A DNA stretch of 64,000 nt, taken from NCBI GenBank assembly GCA_964396375.1, contig CAYNEY010000005.1:62001-126000 (forward strand). The letters are read 5' to 3'. The stretch comes from FEN-1139 sp964396375 (GTDB lineage: Bacteria; Myxococcota_A; Polyangia; Polyangiales; Polyangiaceae). Below, piece by piece: positions 43,814 through 52,951 of this stretch. The notes under the pieces are model-generated. The model ran no database searches and was not told the DNA's origin. It was given only the letters and a program-made list of their open reading frames with translations. The position numbers and the translations under genes are program-made. Within the stretch, counting starts at the first letter, position 1; each line of letters begins with the position of its first letter.

Positions 43814-45202
43814 ATGGCCCAGAATCAGCAACGCTACCGCGTCGTCGAGAAGATCGCCGCGGGTGGGATGGCCGAGGTCTTCCGCGCTGAAAGCGCGGGA
43901 GTCGAAGGTTTCAAGAAGACCGTCGCGATCAAACGCGTGTTGTCTCATCTCTCGGAGAAGAAACAGTTCATTGGGATGTTCCTGGACGAGGCGCGTCTCT
44001 CTGCCCACCTGACGCATTCCAACTGCGTGCAGGTCTTCGACATAGGTATGGGCGACAACACCTACTTCATCGTCATGGAGTACGTTGACGGCTCGGACCT
44101 GAAGACGCTGATCGAGCACACGCGCAATGTCGGCCGTCCGTTTTCGATGGAAGAGGCGTGCCTGATCTGCGTGAAGATCTGCGAAGGGCTGAGCTATGCC
44201 CACAACGCGCGCGACGGACGAGGCCAGCCGCTCAACCTGGTGCACCGTGACATGTCTCCACCAAACGTGCTCCTCACCCGTTACGGAGAGATCAAGATTG
44301 TGGATTTTGGGCTCGCCAAAGCCAACAGCCAACTCGAGCGCAGCGAGCCAGGGATCATCAAGGGAAAATTCGGCTATCTTTCCCCAGAGGCAGCCTACGG
44401 GCAGGTGGTGGACTCCCGAACCGACATCTTCGCAGTTGGGATCATCCTCTGGGAGATCTTGGCGGGTCGGCGGTTGTTCTTGGGTGAGACGGACTTCGCC
44501 ACCGTGCAACAGGTCCAGGCCGCGGTCATCCCGAGTATCCGGGACTTCAACCGGAATTGCCCACCGGCCTTGGAGCAAGTGCTGAGCAAGGCACTCGCCC
44601 GCGAACCCGCCCAACGCTACCAAACCGCAGCCGAACTTGGCCGCGACCTGAACGGAGTGATGTTCTCGGGTGGGCGCCCCGTCTCCTCTTTTGACATTGC
44701 AGCGCTGGTCGAAAGCCACTGCACGCACCGAGAACGCCAGCGCAGCGGCAAGCAGCGGGACCGCGGAGCAATCATCGGTTCGATGATCGAGGAGGCACTC
44801 TTCGAGTTCACCTCGATCGACAAGAGCCAGGAAAATTCCTCACTATCACCCGCGCAGCCCCTGTCATTGCGGCTCGGAAATTTCGAGAACGTCCAGGATT
44901 GGGCAAACGACATCAGTGATCTGGGAGTGATGTCGGAGCCTGCCCCACCCGAGCCGGAGATCGCCCCACAGATCGGCAATTTGGCGGCGCTCGAGGACTC
45001 GGAGATCGAGGCCTCGAAGCCCCCATCATCACGCCGCTCGCGTATGGCGCCGGACGCGCTCTTCGCACCCGTTGCGGCGAAGAAGCAGCGACTCCTAGTG
45101 GTGGCGGGGGTGCTGCTGCTGGTCCTCGGCGCGAGCGCGCTCGCCTACCGGCTTGGCTCGAACTCTTCCGCTTCACGGCCGGTCCCCGCCTCTCGGCGCT
45201 GA
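43814..45202 (+). CDS. Eukaryote-like Ser/Thr protein kinase with C-terminal TM segment
   Basis: 462 residues. A complete catalytic domain: glycine loop IAAGGMAEVFRA, VAIKRV lysine, HRDMSPPNVLLT catalytic loop, VDFGLAK, activation-segment GKFGYLSPEAAYG, and DIFAVGIILWEILAGRRLF. A linker of about 140 residues follows. One TM helix (LLVVAGVLLLVLGASALAYRL) near the C-terminus anchors it with the kinase domain in the cytoplasm and only about 15 residues outside. Such Pkn kinases abound in myxobacteria. In contrast to the kinase-like protein of the hydrogenase operon, all catalytic residues are present. No phosphatase gene is adjacent. Confidence 0.95.
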   Translation: MAQNQQRYRVVEKIAAGGMAEVFRAESAGVEGFKKTVAIKRVLSHLSEKKQFIGMFLDEARLSAHLTHSNCVQVFDIGMGDNTYFIVMEYVDGSDLKTLIEHTRNVGRPFSMEEACLICVKICEGLSYAHNARDGRGQPLNLVHRDMSPPNVLLTRYGEIKIVDFGLAKANSQLERSEPGIIKGKFGYLSPEAAYGQVVDSRTDIFAVGIILWEILAGRRLFLGETDFATVQQVQAAVIPSIRDFNRNCPPALEQVLSKALAREPAQRYQTAAELGRDLNGVMFSGGRPVSSFDIAALVESHCTHRERQRSGKQRDRGAIIGSMIEEALFEFTSIDKSQENSSLSPAQPLSLRLGNFENVQDWANDISDLGVMSEPAPPEPEIAPQIGNLAALEDSEIEASKPPSSRRSRMAPDALFAPVAAKKQRLLVVAGVLLLVLGASALAYRLGSNSSASRPVPASRR

Positions 45203-45244
45203 AAACCGTACCGTCGGGCGGGGGCGAGAACCGGGCGACGGGAC

Positions 45245-45287
45245 AGAGGGGGGTGTGCCCCCCCTCTCACAGCCTAGAGTCTAGGCT
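45245..45287. terminator. Two hairpins between convergent kinase and infC genes
   Basis: First hairpin: arms AGAGGGGGG / CCCCCCTCT, loop TGTGC (45245-45267). Second: AGCCTA-GAGTC-TAGGCT (45271-45287), which touches the infC stop codon. Probable bidirectional terminator. Confidence 0.6.
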
Positions 45288-46050
45288 ACTTCGCCTCGTC
45301 CTTGTCGTCCTTGTCGTCCTCGTCGTCCTCGTCGTCCTCGTCGTCCTCGTCGTCCTCGTCGTCCTCGTCACCCGTCACAGATTCGTCGTCGTCGAGCCGA
45401 TCCTCATCGTCGTCCGAGTCTTCACCGGTACCCGACTTCCCGTCCCGGCGCTGGAGCGCCTCCTGACGCTCGCGGGTCGCACGCTCCTGCGCCAGCTTCT
45501 GCAAGACTTGAGGTTTCGGCGAGATGATGGCAGCCATGGCTCGCCCCTCCATCGTCGCGCGCTGCTCGATGTTGGCGAGGTCCTCGAGCTTGGAGAAGAT
45601 CAACTCGAGCTGATGGAGAGCAACCTCGGGGTGCGTTATCTCACGCCCACGGAAGCGGCAGGTGAACTTCACCTTATTGCCCGCCTCGAGGAAGCGACGC
45701 GCAGCCCGGACCTTTACCATCAGATCGTGGTCGTCGGTCTTCGGCCGCAGCTTGATCTCCTTGACCTCCACCACAGTCTGCTTTTTCTTGGCCTCGCGCT
45801 GCTTCTTCTTCTCTTCGTACTTGAACTTGCCAAAATTCAGGATCTTGCAGACCGGTGGCACCGCCTTCGGATTCACCTCGACCAAATCGAGACCGGCCTG
45901 CTGGGCACGCCGCAGCGCCTCATCCGTCGCTAGCACCCCCCAGTTGGATCCATCGGGACCCACCACGCGCACCTCCGGCACGCGAATGCGGTGATTGATC
46001 CGGACCTGCGGTCCACGCGGCTCACGGCTGAAACGACGCCCCATTGCCAT
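45286..46050 (-). CDS. infC: Translation initiation factor IF-3 with long acidic C-terminal tail
   Basis: 254 residues, about 75 more than standard IF-3. N-domain: RINHRIRVPEVRVVGPDGSN...GLDLVEVNPKAVPPVCKILNFGKFKYE. C-domain: KEIKLRPKTDDHDLMVKVRAARRFLEAGNKVKFTCRFRGREITH. After residue about 190 comes a charged tail ending in tandem DDE triplets. IF-3 binds the 30S subunit and checks start codons. In Myxococcus xanthus IF-3 (DsgA) a C-terminal extension is needed for development, so a tail here supports a myxobacterial origin. It begins ATG rather than the rare ATT of E. coli. The usual rpmI-rplT genes do not follow; the 3' end faces a kinase gene. Confidence 0.96.
   Translation of the reverse strand: MAMGRRFSREPRGPQVRINHRIRVPEVRVVGPDGSNWGVLATDEALRRAQQAGLDLVEVNPKAVPPVCKILNFGKFKYEEKKKQREAKKKQTVVEVKEIKLRPKTDDHDLMVKVRAARRFLEAGNKVKFTCRFRGREITHPEVALHQLELIFSKLEDLANIEQRATMEGRAMAAIISPKPQVLQKLAQERATRERQEALQRRDGKSGTGEDSDDDEDRLDDDESVTGDEDDEDDEDDEDDEDDEDDKDDKDEAK
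45295..45369 (-). repeat. 9-bp tandem repeats encoding DDE in infC tail
   Basis: About seven 9-base units (GACGAGGAC on the coding strand, with GACAAGGAC variants at the end) encode the acidic tail of IF-3. Such perfect short repeats are prone to slippage, so tail length may vary between strains. Confidence 0.93.
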
Positions 46051-46301
46051 ATTGACTGAATGACTCCTTCAAGCAGAACGACCAAAGATGCTAACGCTCA
46101 CCGAGCGGAACCCGGCCACGACTTGGCCTGCCCACGCTCCGTCGACTCGAACTCGACCCAATGACGAGCCCTCCCCACCTCCCGAGGACGGAGCCCATCC
46201 GACGAAGAGCCAAGCGGGAACCGAGCTCCATTACGAGTACTTCGTCATGGTGCAGTGAACCCGAAGAGACTCCCCCTGCGCACACGGAACACTCATCGCT
46301 G

Positions 46302-46373
<72 letters not shown>

Positions 46374-46809
46374 GTGGGTCGAAAAGGCTTCGCAGAGCCT
46401 GGGGATGGTTGTCTCCGGAACGCAGGGGAGCCACCAGTTACAACTGCTCGGTCCACCTGTCAAGCGGCCCGCGCGCCACAGTCCCTCCCCGATGCTTGCG
46501 CCGACCGGACAAAGCCGGTATAGGCGCCCGTCCCCATCCTCAGGTGGGGCTCCGGTGTCGGCCCAGCCCGGGAGGGCCGCCGTTGGGTCGGTCTCGTCCT
46601 CCCGGGTGCTCTTCCTCGCGGTCTCGGTGGGTATCGCCACCGAACGGAACGGACTCTGCCTCGTGGCTTCATCCTACTCCACCTACCAACAGGTTCCTCC
46701 CGCACCCGGACGTCCGTCAGGCCCCGTCGAGGGACAGGCACAGACCGCAGCTCCCGCTGTGCCCCCAGGCGCCCACGAGACCACCGCCCCGCCCCCCGGA
46801 GGAGGTGGC
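46374..46809. other. Region between tRNA-Val and yajC core
   Basis: About 435 bases. The 3' part (from about 46663) is open in the yajC frame and encodes a Pro/Ala/Gly-rich stretch that could be the real YajC N-terminus. The 5' part shows no gene and presumably holds the yajC-secDF promoter and the tRNA promoter. Confidence 0.5.
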
Positions 46810-47082
46810 ATGTCCGCCCTCTTTCCGATCCTGCTCTTCGTCCCGTTGCTCTTTCTCCTCTTCTGGTCCTCTCGTTCCCAGCAGAAGAAGCATGCAGCCG
46901 CCATCGCTGAGCTGAAAAAGGGTGATCGCGTCCAGCTGCAGAGCGGCATCCTCGGCGAGATCGCCGAGGTCAAGGAGCGGAGCCTGCGGGTGGAGATCGC
47001 GCCGGGCGTGAAGATCGAGGTGCTGAAGAGCGGAGTCACTGGCAAGGACGGCGGCGACGCTGCCGCCGCGGCCAAGAAGTAG
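46810..47082 (+). CDS. yajC: Sec translocase accessory subunit YajC
   Basis: 90 residues from ATG 46810, which follows GGAGGTGGC; the frame is open upstream and a GTG at 46663 would add about 49 Pro/Gly-rich residues. One TM helix (LFPILLFVPLLFLLFW), then the family pattern RSQQKKHAAAIAELKKGDRVQLQSGILGEIAEVKE. YajC joins SecD and SecF in the inner membrane; secD starts 12 bases downstream. Identity is firm, the start is not. Confidence 0.9.
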   Translation: MSALFPILLFVPLLFLLFWSSRSQQKKHAAAIAELKKGDRVQLQSGILGEIAEVKERSLRVEIAPGVKIEVLKSGVTGKDGGDAAAAAKK

Positions 47083-47094
47083 AGCGGGACGACC

Positions 47095-49200
47095 GTGGTC
47101 AACACCATCCTTACCATCACATTCGCTGTTTTTGCGTTGCTTCTCTTGCTGTGGGGCACGCTCCGCCGACCGAAGCGCTGGATGCTTTGGGCCGGTGCCA
47201 TCGCTGCGGCCCTGGCGGGAGCGGGGGCTCACTACGACGCGTTCTGGCCGATGGCCAGCTGCGCGCTTCTGGCGCTGTGGGGTGCCATCCTCGGTCTCAA
47301 AGTGATCGACGCCCGATGGTGCGCACGCTTCGGCTTGACGACCGTGATTGCGTTGCTCGCAGCGCTCGTGCTCTGGCCGACCCTGGACGTGATGACCCGG
47401 GGCCTCATTCCCTGTCCACGTTGGGTCGAGGAGCGCGTCACCTTCCGCCTGACCCAGGGGCTCGACCTCTCGGGTGGTATGCGGATGGTGTACAGCGTCG
47501 ACGTCGACGAGGCCATCAAGGACAAGCGCGCGCGCTACCAGGAGGATATGCGGGTCGAACTGGCCCGCGTCTTCGGTTTCCACCAGGGCAGCGACCGCCC
47601 CACCGAGGAAGTGTACACGAAGCTCCGCGAGGTGGTGGAGGTAGAAGCGCCGCGCAGCTCCGTAAACGAGCTTCGGATCACAGTCAAGCCATCCGCCGAT
47701 CCGAAGAAGATCGACGCGCGGTTTCTTGCCCAATTCGCCGCGGATCTCTCCTACACACGCTCTGAGGATCAGCGGACCTTGATCTTCTCGCTGCGCAATC
47801 AGTCGGAGACCGCGATCCGGGAGCGCGCTGTGCAACAAGCGCGCGAGATCATCCTGCGCCGCATCGACGAAATGGGGCTGCGCGAGGCGGCGGTCAGCAC
47901 CCGTGACGAGGACATCATCGTCGAGGTCCCAGGCGACCGCGAGGACTTCAACACCATCCGCGAGATCATCAGTCAGACGGCGCGTCTCGAGTTCAAGCTG
48001 CTGGCCGACGATGAGGACTTCTTCGGGCCGATCATGGCCAGCGCGAAGCCCGAGAGCCTGCCCGAGGGTCTTGAGTTCCGCACCGAGGTGGCGCCGGTCG
48101 GCGTCGACGAGGGCGGCGAGTCGAAGACCAAGAGCCAAACCTTCGTCTACATGGAGAAGAAGCCGAACGAGCAGAGCAAAGACGTGCTGCTCCGGCTGCG
48201 GGAGTGGGTCTCGACCCTGAGTGTCCCAAGCGATCGTGAGGTGGGGTTCCAGCTCATCTACGAGACCGATCCAGATACCCAACAGGAGCGCGAAGCTGGG
48301 TACCGCACCTACTTCTTGCGTTCCCGCGCCGACATCACCGGCGACATGATTCGGGACGCGATGGCCATGCCCGATCAGGATCAAGGGGCCATGGGTGGCT
48401 GGCATGTGGCCCTCACCTTCACCGACCAGGGTGGTCGGATCTTCGACCGCATCACCGGCGCCAACATCAAGCGGCGCTTCGCCATCATCCTCGACGGCCG
48501 CACCGAGAGCGCGCCGGTCATCCAGTCTCGGATCTCGGGTGGCCACGCGCAGATCACCATGGGCTCTGGCGATCCGGAGATTCAGGTGCGCGACTCGAAG
48601 AAGCTCGAGCTGGTGCTGAAGTCCGGCGCCTTGCCGGCGCCGATCAGCCCCTCCAACGAGCAGCGGATCGGGCCCACACTCGGGCTCGACTCGATCCGTC
48701 TCGCGTTGAAGGGTGCCCTGCTCGGCTCGGGGTTGGTGCTGGTATTCATGGTGCTCTACTACAAGCGCGCCGGGCTGATCGCGAACTTCGCGGTGGCACT
48801 CAACCTATTCTTGCAGCTTGCCATCCTCGCCTCCTTCGGCGCCTCCATGACCCTGCCTGGAATCGCTGGCCTCGCGCTCACCATCGGTATGAGCGTGGAC
48901 GGCAACGTGCTCATCAATGAACGAATCCGCGAGGAAATCCGCGAGGGCAAGAGCGCCCGGGCCGCGGTGGAGATCGGGTACGGCAAGGCCTTCTCTGCCA
49001 TCCTCGATGGTCACTTGACGACACTCATCTCAGGCGTCGTCCTCGCGCAGTATGGAACCGGGCCAGTCAAGGGCTTCGCGGTGACCCTGATGGTCGGCGT
49101 GGTGGCAAGCCTCTTCACCTCGGTGGTCGTCTCACGCGTGCTCTTCGATCTCTGGGTCCGGGGCGTCATGTCTCGGGACGCAAAGCTGAATTTGGGTTGA
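47095..49200 (+). CDS. secD: Protein translocase subunit SecD
   Basis: 701 residues from GTG 47095, longer than many SecD proteins because of an extra N-terminal hydrophobic region with three TM helices before the typical start. The conserved LTQGLDLSGGMRMVYSVD opens the periplasmic P1 region. Six-helix RND-type membrane domain near the end: LALKGALLGSGLVLVFMV, GLALTIGMSVDGNVLINERIREE. SecDF uses the proton gradient to help SecYEG-exported proteins leave the channel. It lies between yajC and secF with 12- and 6-base gaps. Confidence 0.95.
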   Translation: MVNTILTITFAVFALLLLLWGTLRRPKRWMLWAGAIAAALAGAGAHYDAFWPMASCALLALWGAILGLKVIDARWCARFGLTTVIALLAALVLWPTLDVMTRGLIPCPRWVEERVTFRLTQGLDLSGGMRMVYSVDVDEAIKDKRARYQEDMRVELARVFGFHQGSDRPTEEVYTKLREVVEVEAPRSSVNELRITVKPSADPKKIDARFLAQFAADLSYTRSEDQRTLIFSLRNQSETAIRERAVQQAREIILRRIDEMGLREAAVSTRDEDIIVEVPGDREDFNTIREIISQTARLEFKLLADDEDFFGPIMASAKPESLPEGLEFRTEVAPVGVDEGGESKTKSQTFVYMEKKPNEQSKDVLLRLREWVSTLSVPSDREVGFQLIYETDPDTQQEREAGYRTYFLRSRADITGDMIRDAMAMPDQDQGAMGGWHVALTFTDQGGRIFDRITGANIKRRFAIILDGRTESAPVIQSRISGGHAQITMGSGDPEIQVRDSKKLELVLKSGALPAPISPSNEQRIGPTLGLDSIRLALKGALLGSGLVLVFMVLYYKRAGLIANFAVALNLFLQLAILASFGASMTLPGIAGLALTIGMSVDGNVLINERIREEIREGKSARAAVEIGYGKAFSAILDGHLTTLISGVVLAQYGTGPVKGFAVTLMVGVVASLFTSVVVSRVLFDLWVRGVMSRDAKLNLG

Positions 49201-49206
49201 ACCGCC

Positions 49207-50427
49207 ATGCAGCTATTCCCTCCTGGAACACTCTACGATTTCATGGGTGCCCGAGCCTGGGCGCTCTGGACCAGCTTGCTGATGTCGGTCGCGGCGGTGG
49301 TCCTCCTCTTCGTGCCCGGTCCGCGCCTCGGAACTGATTTCCGCGGCGGTACCGAGCTCGAGGTGGGCTTCAAGAAGCCGATCTCAGCCGGTCAGATCCG
49401 CTCGGCCCTGAACCAGGTGGGCTTCTCCCATCCAGATGTGGTCCATGTGGTGGATCCGAACCTGGCCGCCCGGTATCTGATCCGAGTCGACGCCGTATCG
49501 ACGATCGGAGAGCAGGAGCGCGAACGGATCGAGCGCCACCTCTGCGCCACGCCTGGTGATGCGGCGTGCACACCGGAGCGAACGGCCACGGAGATCAAGT
49601 TCAGTCCGGGCGGCGACAAGATCACGGTGCGCTTCGCCAACAACCCAGATCTGGAGTGGATCCGTGGACAGCTGGCCCAGGTCTCGAGCATCAAGCTAAG
49701 AGATGGGGCCAACAACCCGTATCTGCAGAATCCTCGAGAGCACAAGGTCGAGATCCAGCTGAAAAGCAAGGGCGACCAGATGATGGATGGCCTTCGGGCC
49801 ACGCTCGCTCCGGGCACCGTGGACCATGACAGCCTGCTCCGTGTCGAGTGGATCGGACCGAAGGCGGGGGCTCAGCTCCGGGACTCGGCCCTCAAGGCCG
49901 TTGCTGTCGCCGTGATCTTCATCATGGCTTACATCGCCTTCCGGTTCGACATCCGCTTCGCACCCGGCGCGGTGATCGCGATGGTTCACGATGTGATCGC
50001 GTGCATCGGCTTTTTGATCATCGTAGGCCGGGAGATCAACCTGACCACCGTCGCCGCCATCCTCACCCTGGTGGGATACTCGGTGAACGACACGGTGATC
50101 GTCTACGATCGAGTCCGGGAGAATCTTGGCCGCTTACGCGGCGCAAGCTTCATCGGGCTCATCAACGTCAGCATCTCCGAGATGTTCGGGCGAACGGTGC
50201 TCGCCTCGGGGACCACCATCTTCAGCCTGCTTGCCTTCTTCTTCTTCGGGACCGGCACCCTCAAGGACTTCGCGCTGGTCCTGGTGATCGGCGTTGTCTT
50301 TGGCACCTACTCGTCGATCTACATCGCGTTGCCCGTCACCGAATGGCTCGATCGCAGGTTCTTCGGAGGCAAAGGCGCGATCGCCAGCCGCGGCACCGTC
50401 AAGAAGCGCGCCGAAGCGGTGGTTTAG
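49207..50427 (+). CDS. secF: Protein translocase subunit SecF
   Basis: 406 residues. GTDFRGGTELEVGF is the SecF start region; membrane part carries the family segments AYIAFRFDIRFAPGAVIAMVHDV, LVGYSVNDTVIVYDRVREN and TTIFSLLAFFFFGTGTLKDFALVLVIG. Partners SecD and YajC are encoded immediately upstream. The periplasmic part is larger than in E. coli, about 100 extra residues including two Cys in ERHLCATPGDAACTPE. The gene ends 114 bases before a convergent nikR. Confidence 0.96.
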   Translation: MQLFPPGTLYDFMGARAWALWTSLLMSVAAVVLLFVPGPRLGTDFRGGTELEVGFKKPISAGQIRSALNQVGFSHPDVVHVVDPNLAARYLIRVDAVSTIGEQERERIERHLCATPGDAACTPERTATEIKFSPGGDKITVRFANNPDLEWIRGQLAQVSSIKLRDGANNPYLQNPREHKVEIQLKSKGDQMMDGLRATLAPGTVDHDSLLRVEWIGPKAGAQLRDSALKAVAVAVIFIMAYIAFRFDIRFAPGAVIAMVHDVIACIGFLIIVGREINLTTVAAILTLVGYSVNDTVIVYDRVRENLGRLRGASFIGLINVSISEMFGRTVLASGTTIFSLLAFFFFGTGTLKDFALVLVIGVVFGTYSSIYIALPVTEWLDRRFFGGKGAIASRGTVKKRAEAVV

Positions 50428-50467
50428 GAAGAGAAGCGAAGCGCGCCAATTGGAGCGCTCCACAACC

Positions 50468-50509
50468 GGTGGCTCCGCCCACCCGCCTCTTCTGGGACGC
50501 AGAGCCACC
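50468..50509. terminator. Hairpin between secF and nikR ends
   Basis: Arms GGTGGCTC / GAGCCACC (8 bp) with a 26-base loop, located between two convergent gene ends. Possibly a bidirectional terminator; no T-run. Confidence 0.4.
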
Positions 50510-50541
50510 ACCCGCGCGTGGCGGGCGCCGTCTTGGGTGAC

Positions 50542-50961
50542 TCACCGCTCCGCAGACGACGGCAGGGCCGCGGGCGCGACGTTGCCCGAGAGCACCCCCT
50601 TGGTGCCAAGCAGTCGGTCGGCGAGGGACTTCAAGTGGCGGGCGTTGCCCCGCACGACGATCACCTCGAGACAATGGTGGTGATCGAGATGGACGTGCAA
50701 GCTCGAGACGATCAGCTCCCCATGGTCGTGCTGAATTTCGTTGAGCCGCTCCGTCAGCTCCCGAACATGGTGATCGTAAACAAGGGAAATGGTGGCTACT
50801 GTCTCCTGCCCGCGCTCCCAGGCGTCCTGGTCCAGCTCTTTTCTCACCAGATCGCGGATCGCCTCGGAGCGGTTGGGATAGGCACGGCGCACCAGAAGCG
50901 CATCGAAACGCGTGAGCAGCCCCGCATCCATCGCGATCCCGAATCTTACCAGATCGGTCAT
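50542..50961 (-). CDS. nikR: Nickel-responsive regulator NikR
   Basis: 139 residues. N-terminal ribbon-helix-helix: VRFGIAMDAGLLTRFDALLVRRAYPNRSEAIRDLVR. C-terminal ACT-like metal domain with the nickel ligands in YDHH and HVHLDHHHCLEV, matching the His-His-His-Cys site. NikR tetramers repress nickel uptake when Ni is plentiful. A [NiFe] hydrogenase in the same window is a likely nickel consumer; no Ni transporter is present here. It lies 11 bases downstream of the PfkB-family gene. Confidence 0.94.
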   Translation of the reverse strand: MTDLVRFGIAMDAGLLTRFDALLVRRAYPNRSEAIRDLVRKELDQDAWERGQETVATISLVYDHHVRELTERLNEIQHDHGELIVSSLHVHLDHHHCLEVIVVRGNARHLKSLADRLLGTKGVLSGNVAPAALPSSAER

Positions 50962-50972
50962 CAGGATTCGTC

Positions 50973-51956
50973 CTAGGTGAGAGACCGAGTAAGGGCGGCG
51001 AGTGAAACCTCTGGTCGTGCGCCGACGTGCGAGATCACCTCAGCCGCAGCGATGCCCCCAAGCTTCGCGCAGCTCGCCGGCGAGCGACCCAGCGCAAGCC
51101 CGTGCAAGAAGCCTGCTGCGAACAGATCGCCGGCGCCGGTGGTGTCGATGACCTTCGTGACCGGCTCGGCCGGATACTCGTGCAGTGTTCCGTCCCAGGC
51201 CAGCGCACAGCCTCTGGCTCCCAGCGTCACGGCAGTGATGCGGCAGGCATCTCGGCTGAGCTCGAGCGCCGCCCGCACGTCGGTCACGCCGAACAGCGCA
51301 CAGAGCTCTGCCTCGTTCGCAAACAGCACGTCTACATGTGAGAGCAGCTGAAGGAAGCTTTCCCGGTGTCGTTCGACGCAGAAGCTGTCGGAGAGGCTGA
51401 GAGCCACCTGACCATGTTCGGCATGGGCGATCTCGGCGGCACGCAGGAAGGCCTGCTTGGCCGCAGGGGGATCCCAGAGGTAACCCTCCAGGTAGGTGAT
51501 CTGGCTCTGGGCGATAAGCTCCACGTCAACATCGTCAGGGCCGAGTTCCACGCAGGCACCGAGGTAGGTGCACATAGTGCGCTGAGCGTCCGCCGTCACC
51601 AGCACCACACACACGGCGCTCGGGGTCTGGCTCCGGCTGGGTGGGGTGCGGAAGGTGACCTCGAGTTCGAGCATCGCGTTCGAAAAGGCCTCGCCGAGTC
51701 GATCTTGGCCAACCTTGCCAATATAGGCGGCACGACTCCCTAAGGAGGCCACGCCCGCGACGGTATTGGCCGCTGAGCCCCCACTCGATTGCTTCCTCTG
51801 AGCTGGAAGTGCACCGAGCAGTTCCTTGGCTCGCGGTGCGTCGATCAGGATCATCGCCCCCTTGTCGAGCCCCTCGCGATCGAGCAGAGCATCATCGACG
51901 TGGGCGAGCACGTCGACGATGGCGTTACCGATGCCAGTGATCGCGAACTTGTGCAT
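50973..51956 (-). CDS. PfkB-family (adenosine-kinase-like) sugar kinase
   Basis: 327 residues. Motifs: N-terminal GIGNAIVDVLAHVDD, GGSAANTVAGVASLG, and the C-terminal phosphate-binding DTTGAGDLFAAGFLHGLALG with catalytic Asp. The sequence resembles the bacterial adenosine-kinase-like subgroup of PfkB. The substrate could be adenosine, another nucleoside or a sugar; sequence alone does not decide. It precedes nikR by 11 bases and may be co-transcribed. Confidence 0.9.
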   Translation of the reverse strand: MHKFAITGIGNAIVDVLAHVDDALLDREGLDKGAMILIDAPRAKELLGALPAQRKQSSGGSAANTVAGVASLGSRAAYIGKVGQDRLGEAFSNAMLELEVTFRTPPSRSQTPSAVCVVLVTADAQRTMCTYLGACVELGPDDVDVELIAQSQITYLEGYLWDPPAAKQAFLRAAEIAHAEHGQVALSLSDSFCVERHRESFLQLLSHVDVLFANEAELCALFGVTDVRAALELSRDACRITAVTLGARGCALAWDGTLHEYPAEPVTKVIDTTGAGDLFAAGFLHGLALGRSPASCAKLGGIAAAEVISHVGARPEVSLAALTRSLT

Positions 51957-52098
51957 GGGGCCTTGCTCCTCGGAAACGGTGAAGGCTGAGCCGTGATTGG
52001 CCCAGCCTGTCGACCGGTTCTACCTTTGTTTACCCCGATCCGGCCGTCTCTGCGGAGAAAATCTGCGAGCCCCGAACCGGAAACGCTCGAGCACTCGG

Positions 52099-52803
52099 TC
52101 AGTCTCGAGAGGACATGAACAGCCGGAGCACGTACCAGAGGAGCAGCATCACCGAGGAGAACAGCTGGAGCGCTGCTGCCACCGGTCGATCGGTGGGGAA
52201 GTCCCGCAACACCGCCGAGGTGTCGTAGAGGATAGCGGCTCCGGCGAAGCCCACCATCGCAACGCTGAAGAAGGTGCCGAGGGAGAACCCAAAGATCAGC
52301 CCGGCAACAATCAGCAAGAGCGCGACGATCCCACCCCAGCGCAGGAAGCTACCGAGGAAGCTGAAGTCCTTCCGGGTGACGAAGACCACCGCCGTCAGCG
52401 CAGCAAATCCGATGAAGGTGACCAGTGCGGCGCTTTGGATGGCACCGGGAGCCACCGCCTCGGCCACCACCAAGAGCGGAACGAAGACAATCGCCTGCAT
52501 CACCACGAAACCACCCAGCGCGGCATACTGCACGACCAGCGACTGGGAGGTGTGCGCGGCGCGGCTCGCGAGCCAGCTGACCAGCATCAAGCCGCCGAGC
52601 ACGAGGAGCCAACTCTGACCAAGTACCCCCGCAATCGCCACCGCAGTCCCGGACGCGAAGAGCGCGATCTCTATCAACGCGAAGAGAACAATCGCGCCAA
52701 AGAGGTGGTTATACGTACGGGTGATGAAGCGAGCACGCTCGTCGGTGCGCGTGGTCGGGCGAGTCGTCGAATAGCCTGCGTATGCTTGGGACGGATGGGG
52801 CAT
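52099..52803 (-). CDS. Bax inhibitor-1/YccA family membrane protein
   Basis: 234 residues with seven hydrophobic segments. FITRTYNHLFGAIVLFALIEI and the C-terminal ILYDTSAVLRDFPTDRPVAAALQLFSSVMLLLWYVLRLF fit the BI-1/YccA family, including the acidic residues in the last loops that govern ion leak. Family members interact with FtsH or leak calcium. The gene is leftward, 143 bases upstream of the PfkB gene, and divergent from recJ. Confidence 0.9.
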   Translation of the reverse strand: MPHPSQAYAGYSTTRPTTRTDERARFITRTYNHLFGAIVLFALIEIALFASGTAVAIAGVLGQSWLLVLGGLMLVSWLASRAAHTSQSLVVQYAALGGFVVMQAIVFVPLLVVAEAVAPGAIQSAALVTFIGFAALTAVVFVTRKDFSFLGSFLRWGGIVALLLIVAGLIFGFSLGTFFSVAMVGFAGAAILYDTSAVLRDFPTDRPVAAALQLFSSVMLLLWYVLRLFMSSRD

Positions 52804-52951
52804 GGGTGACCTCTAGCTCTGTGCGGCTCTCCGGCCGCGGCAGATGGAGCATAGCACGGGGTGCTGACGGTCGATGGTCGAGCAAAGACGGCTCTTTGGG
52901 AGGCAGAGGATGGGTTGACACTCGAGGGAACGCGTGAAAAAAGGATCGAAC

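Noticed and set aside
45301..45369. Short tandem repeats considered as a CRISPR or origin iteron array
   Set aside because: The 9-base units are contiguous, without spacers, and encode the acidic tail of IF-3.
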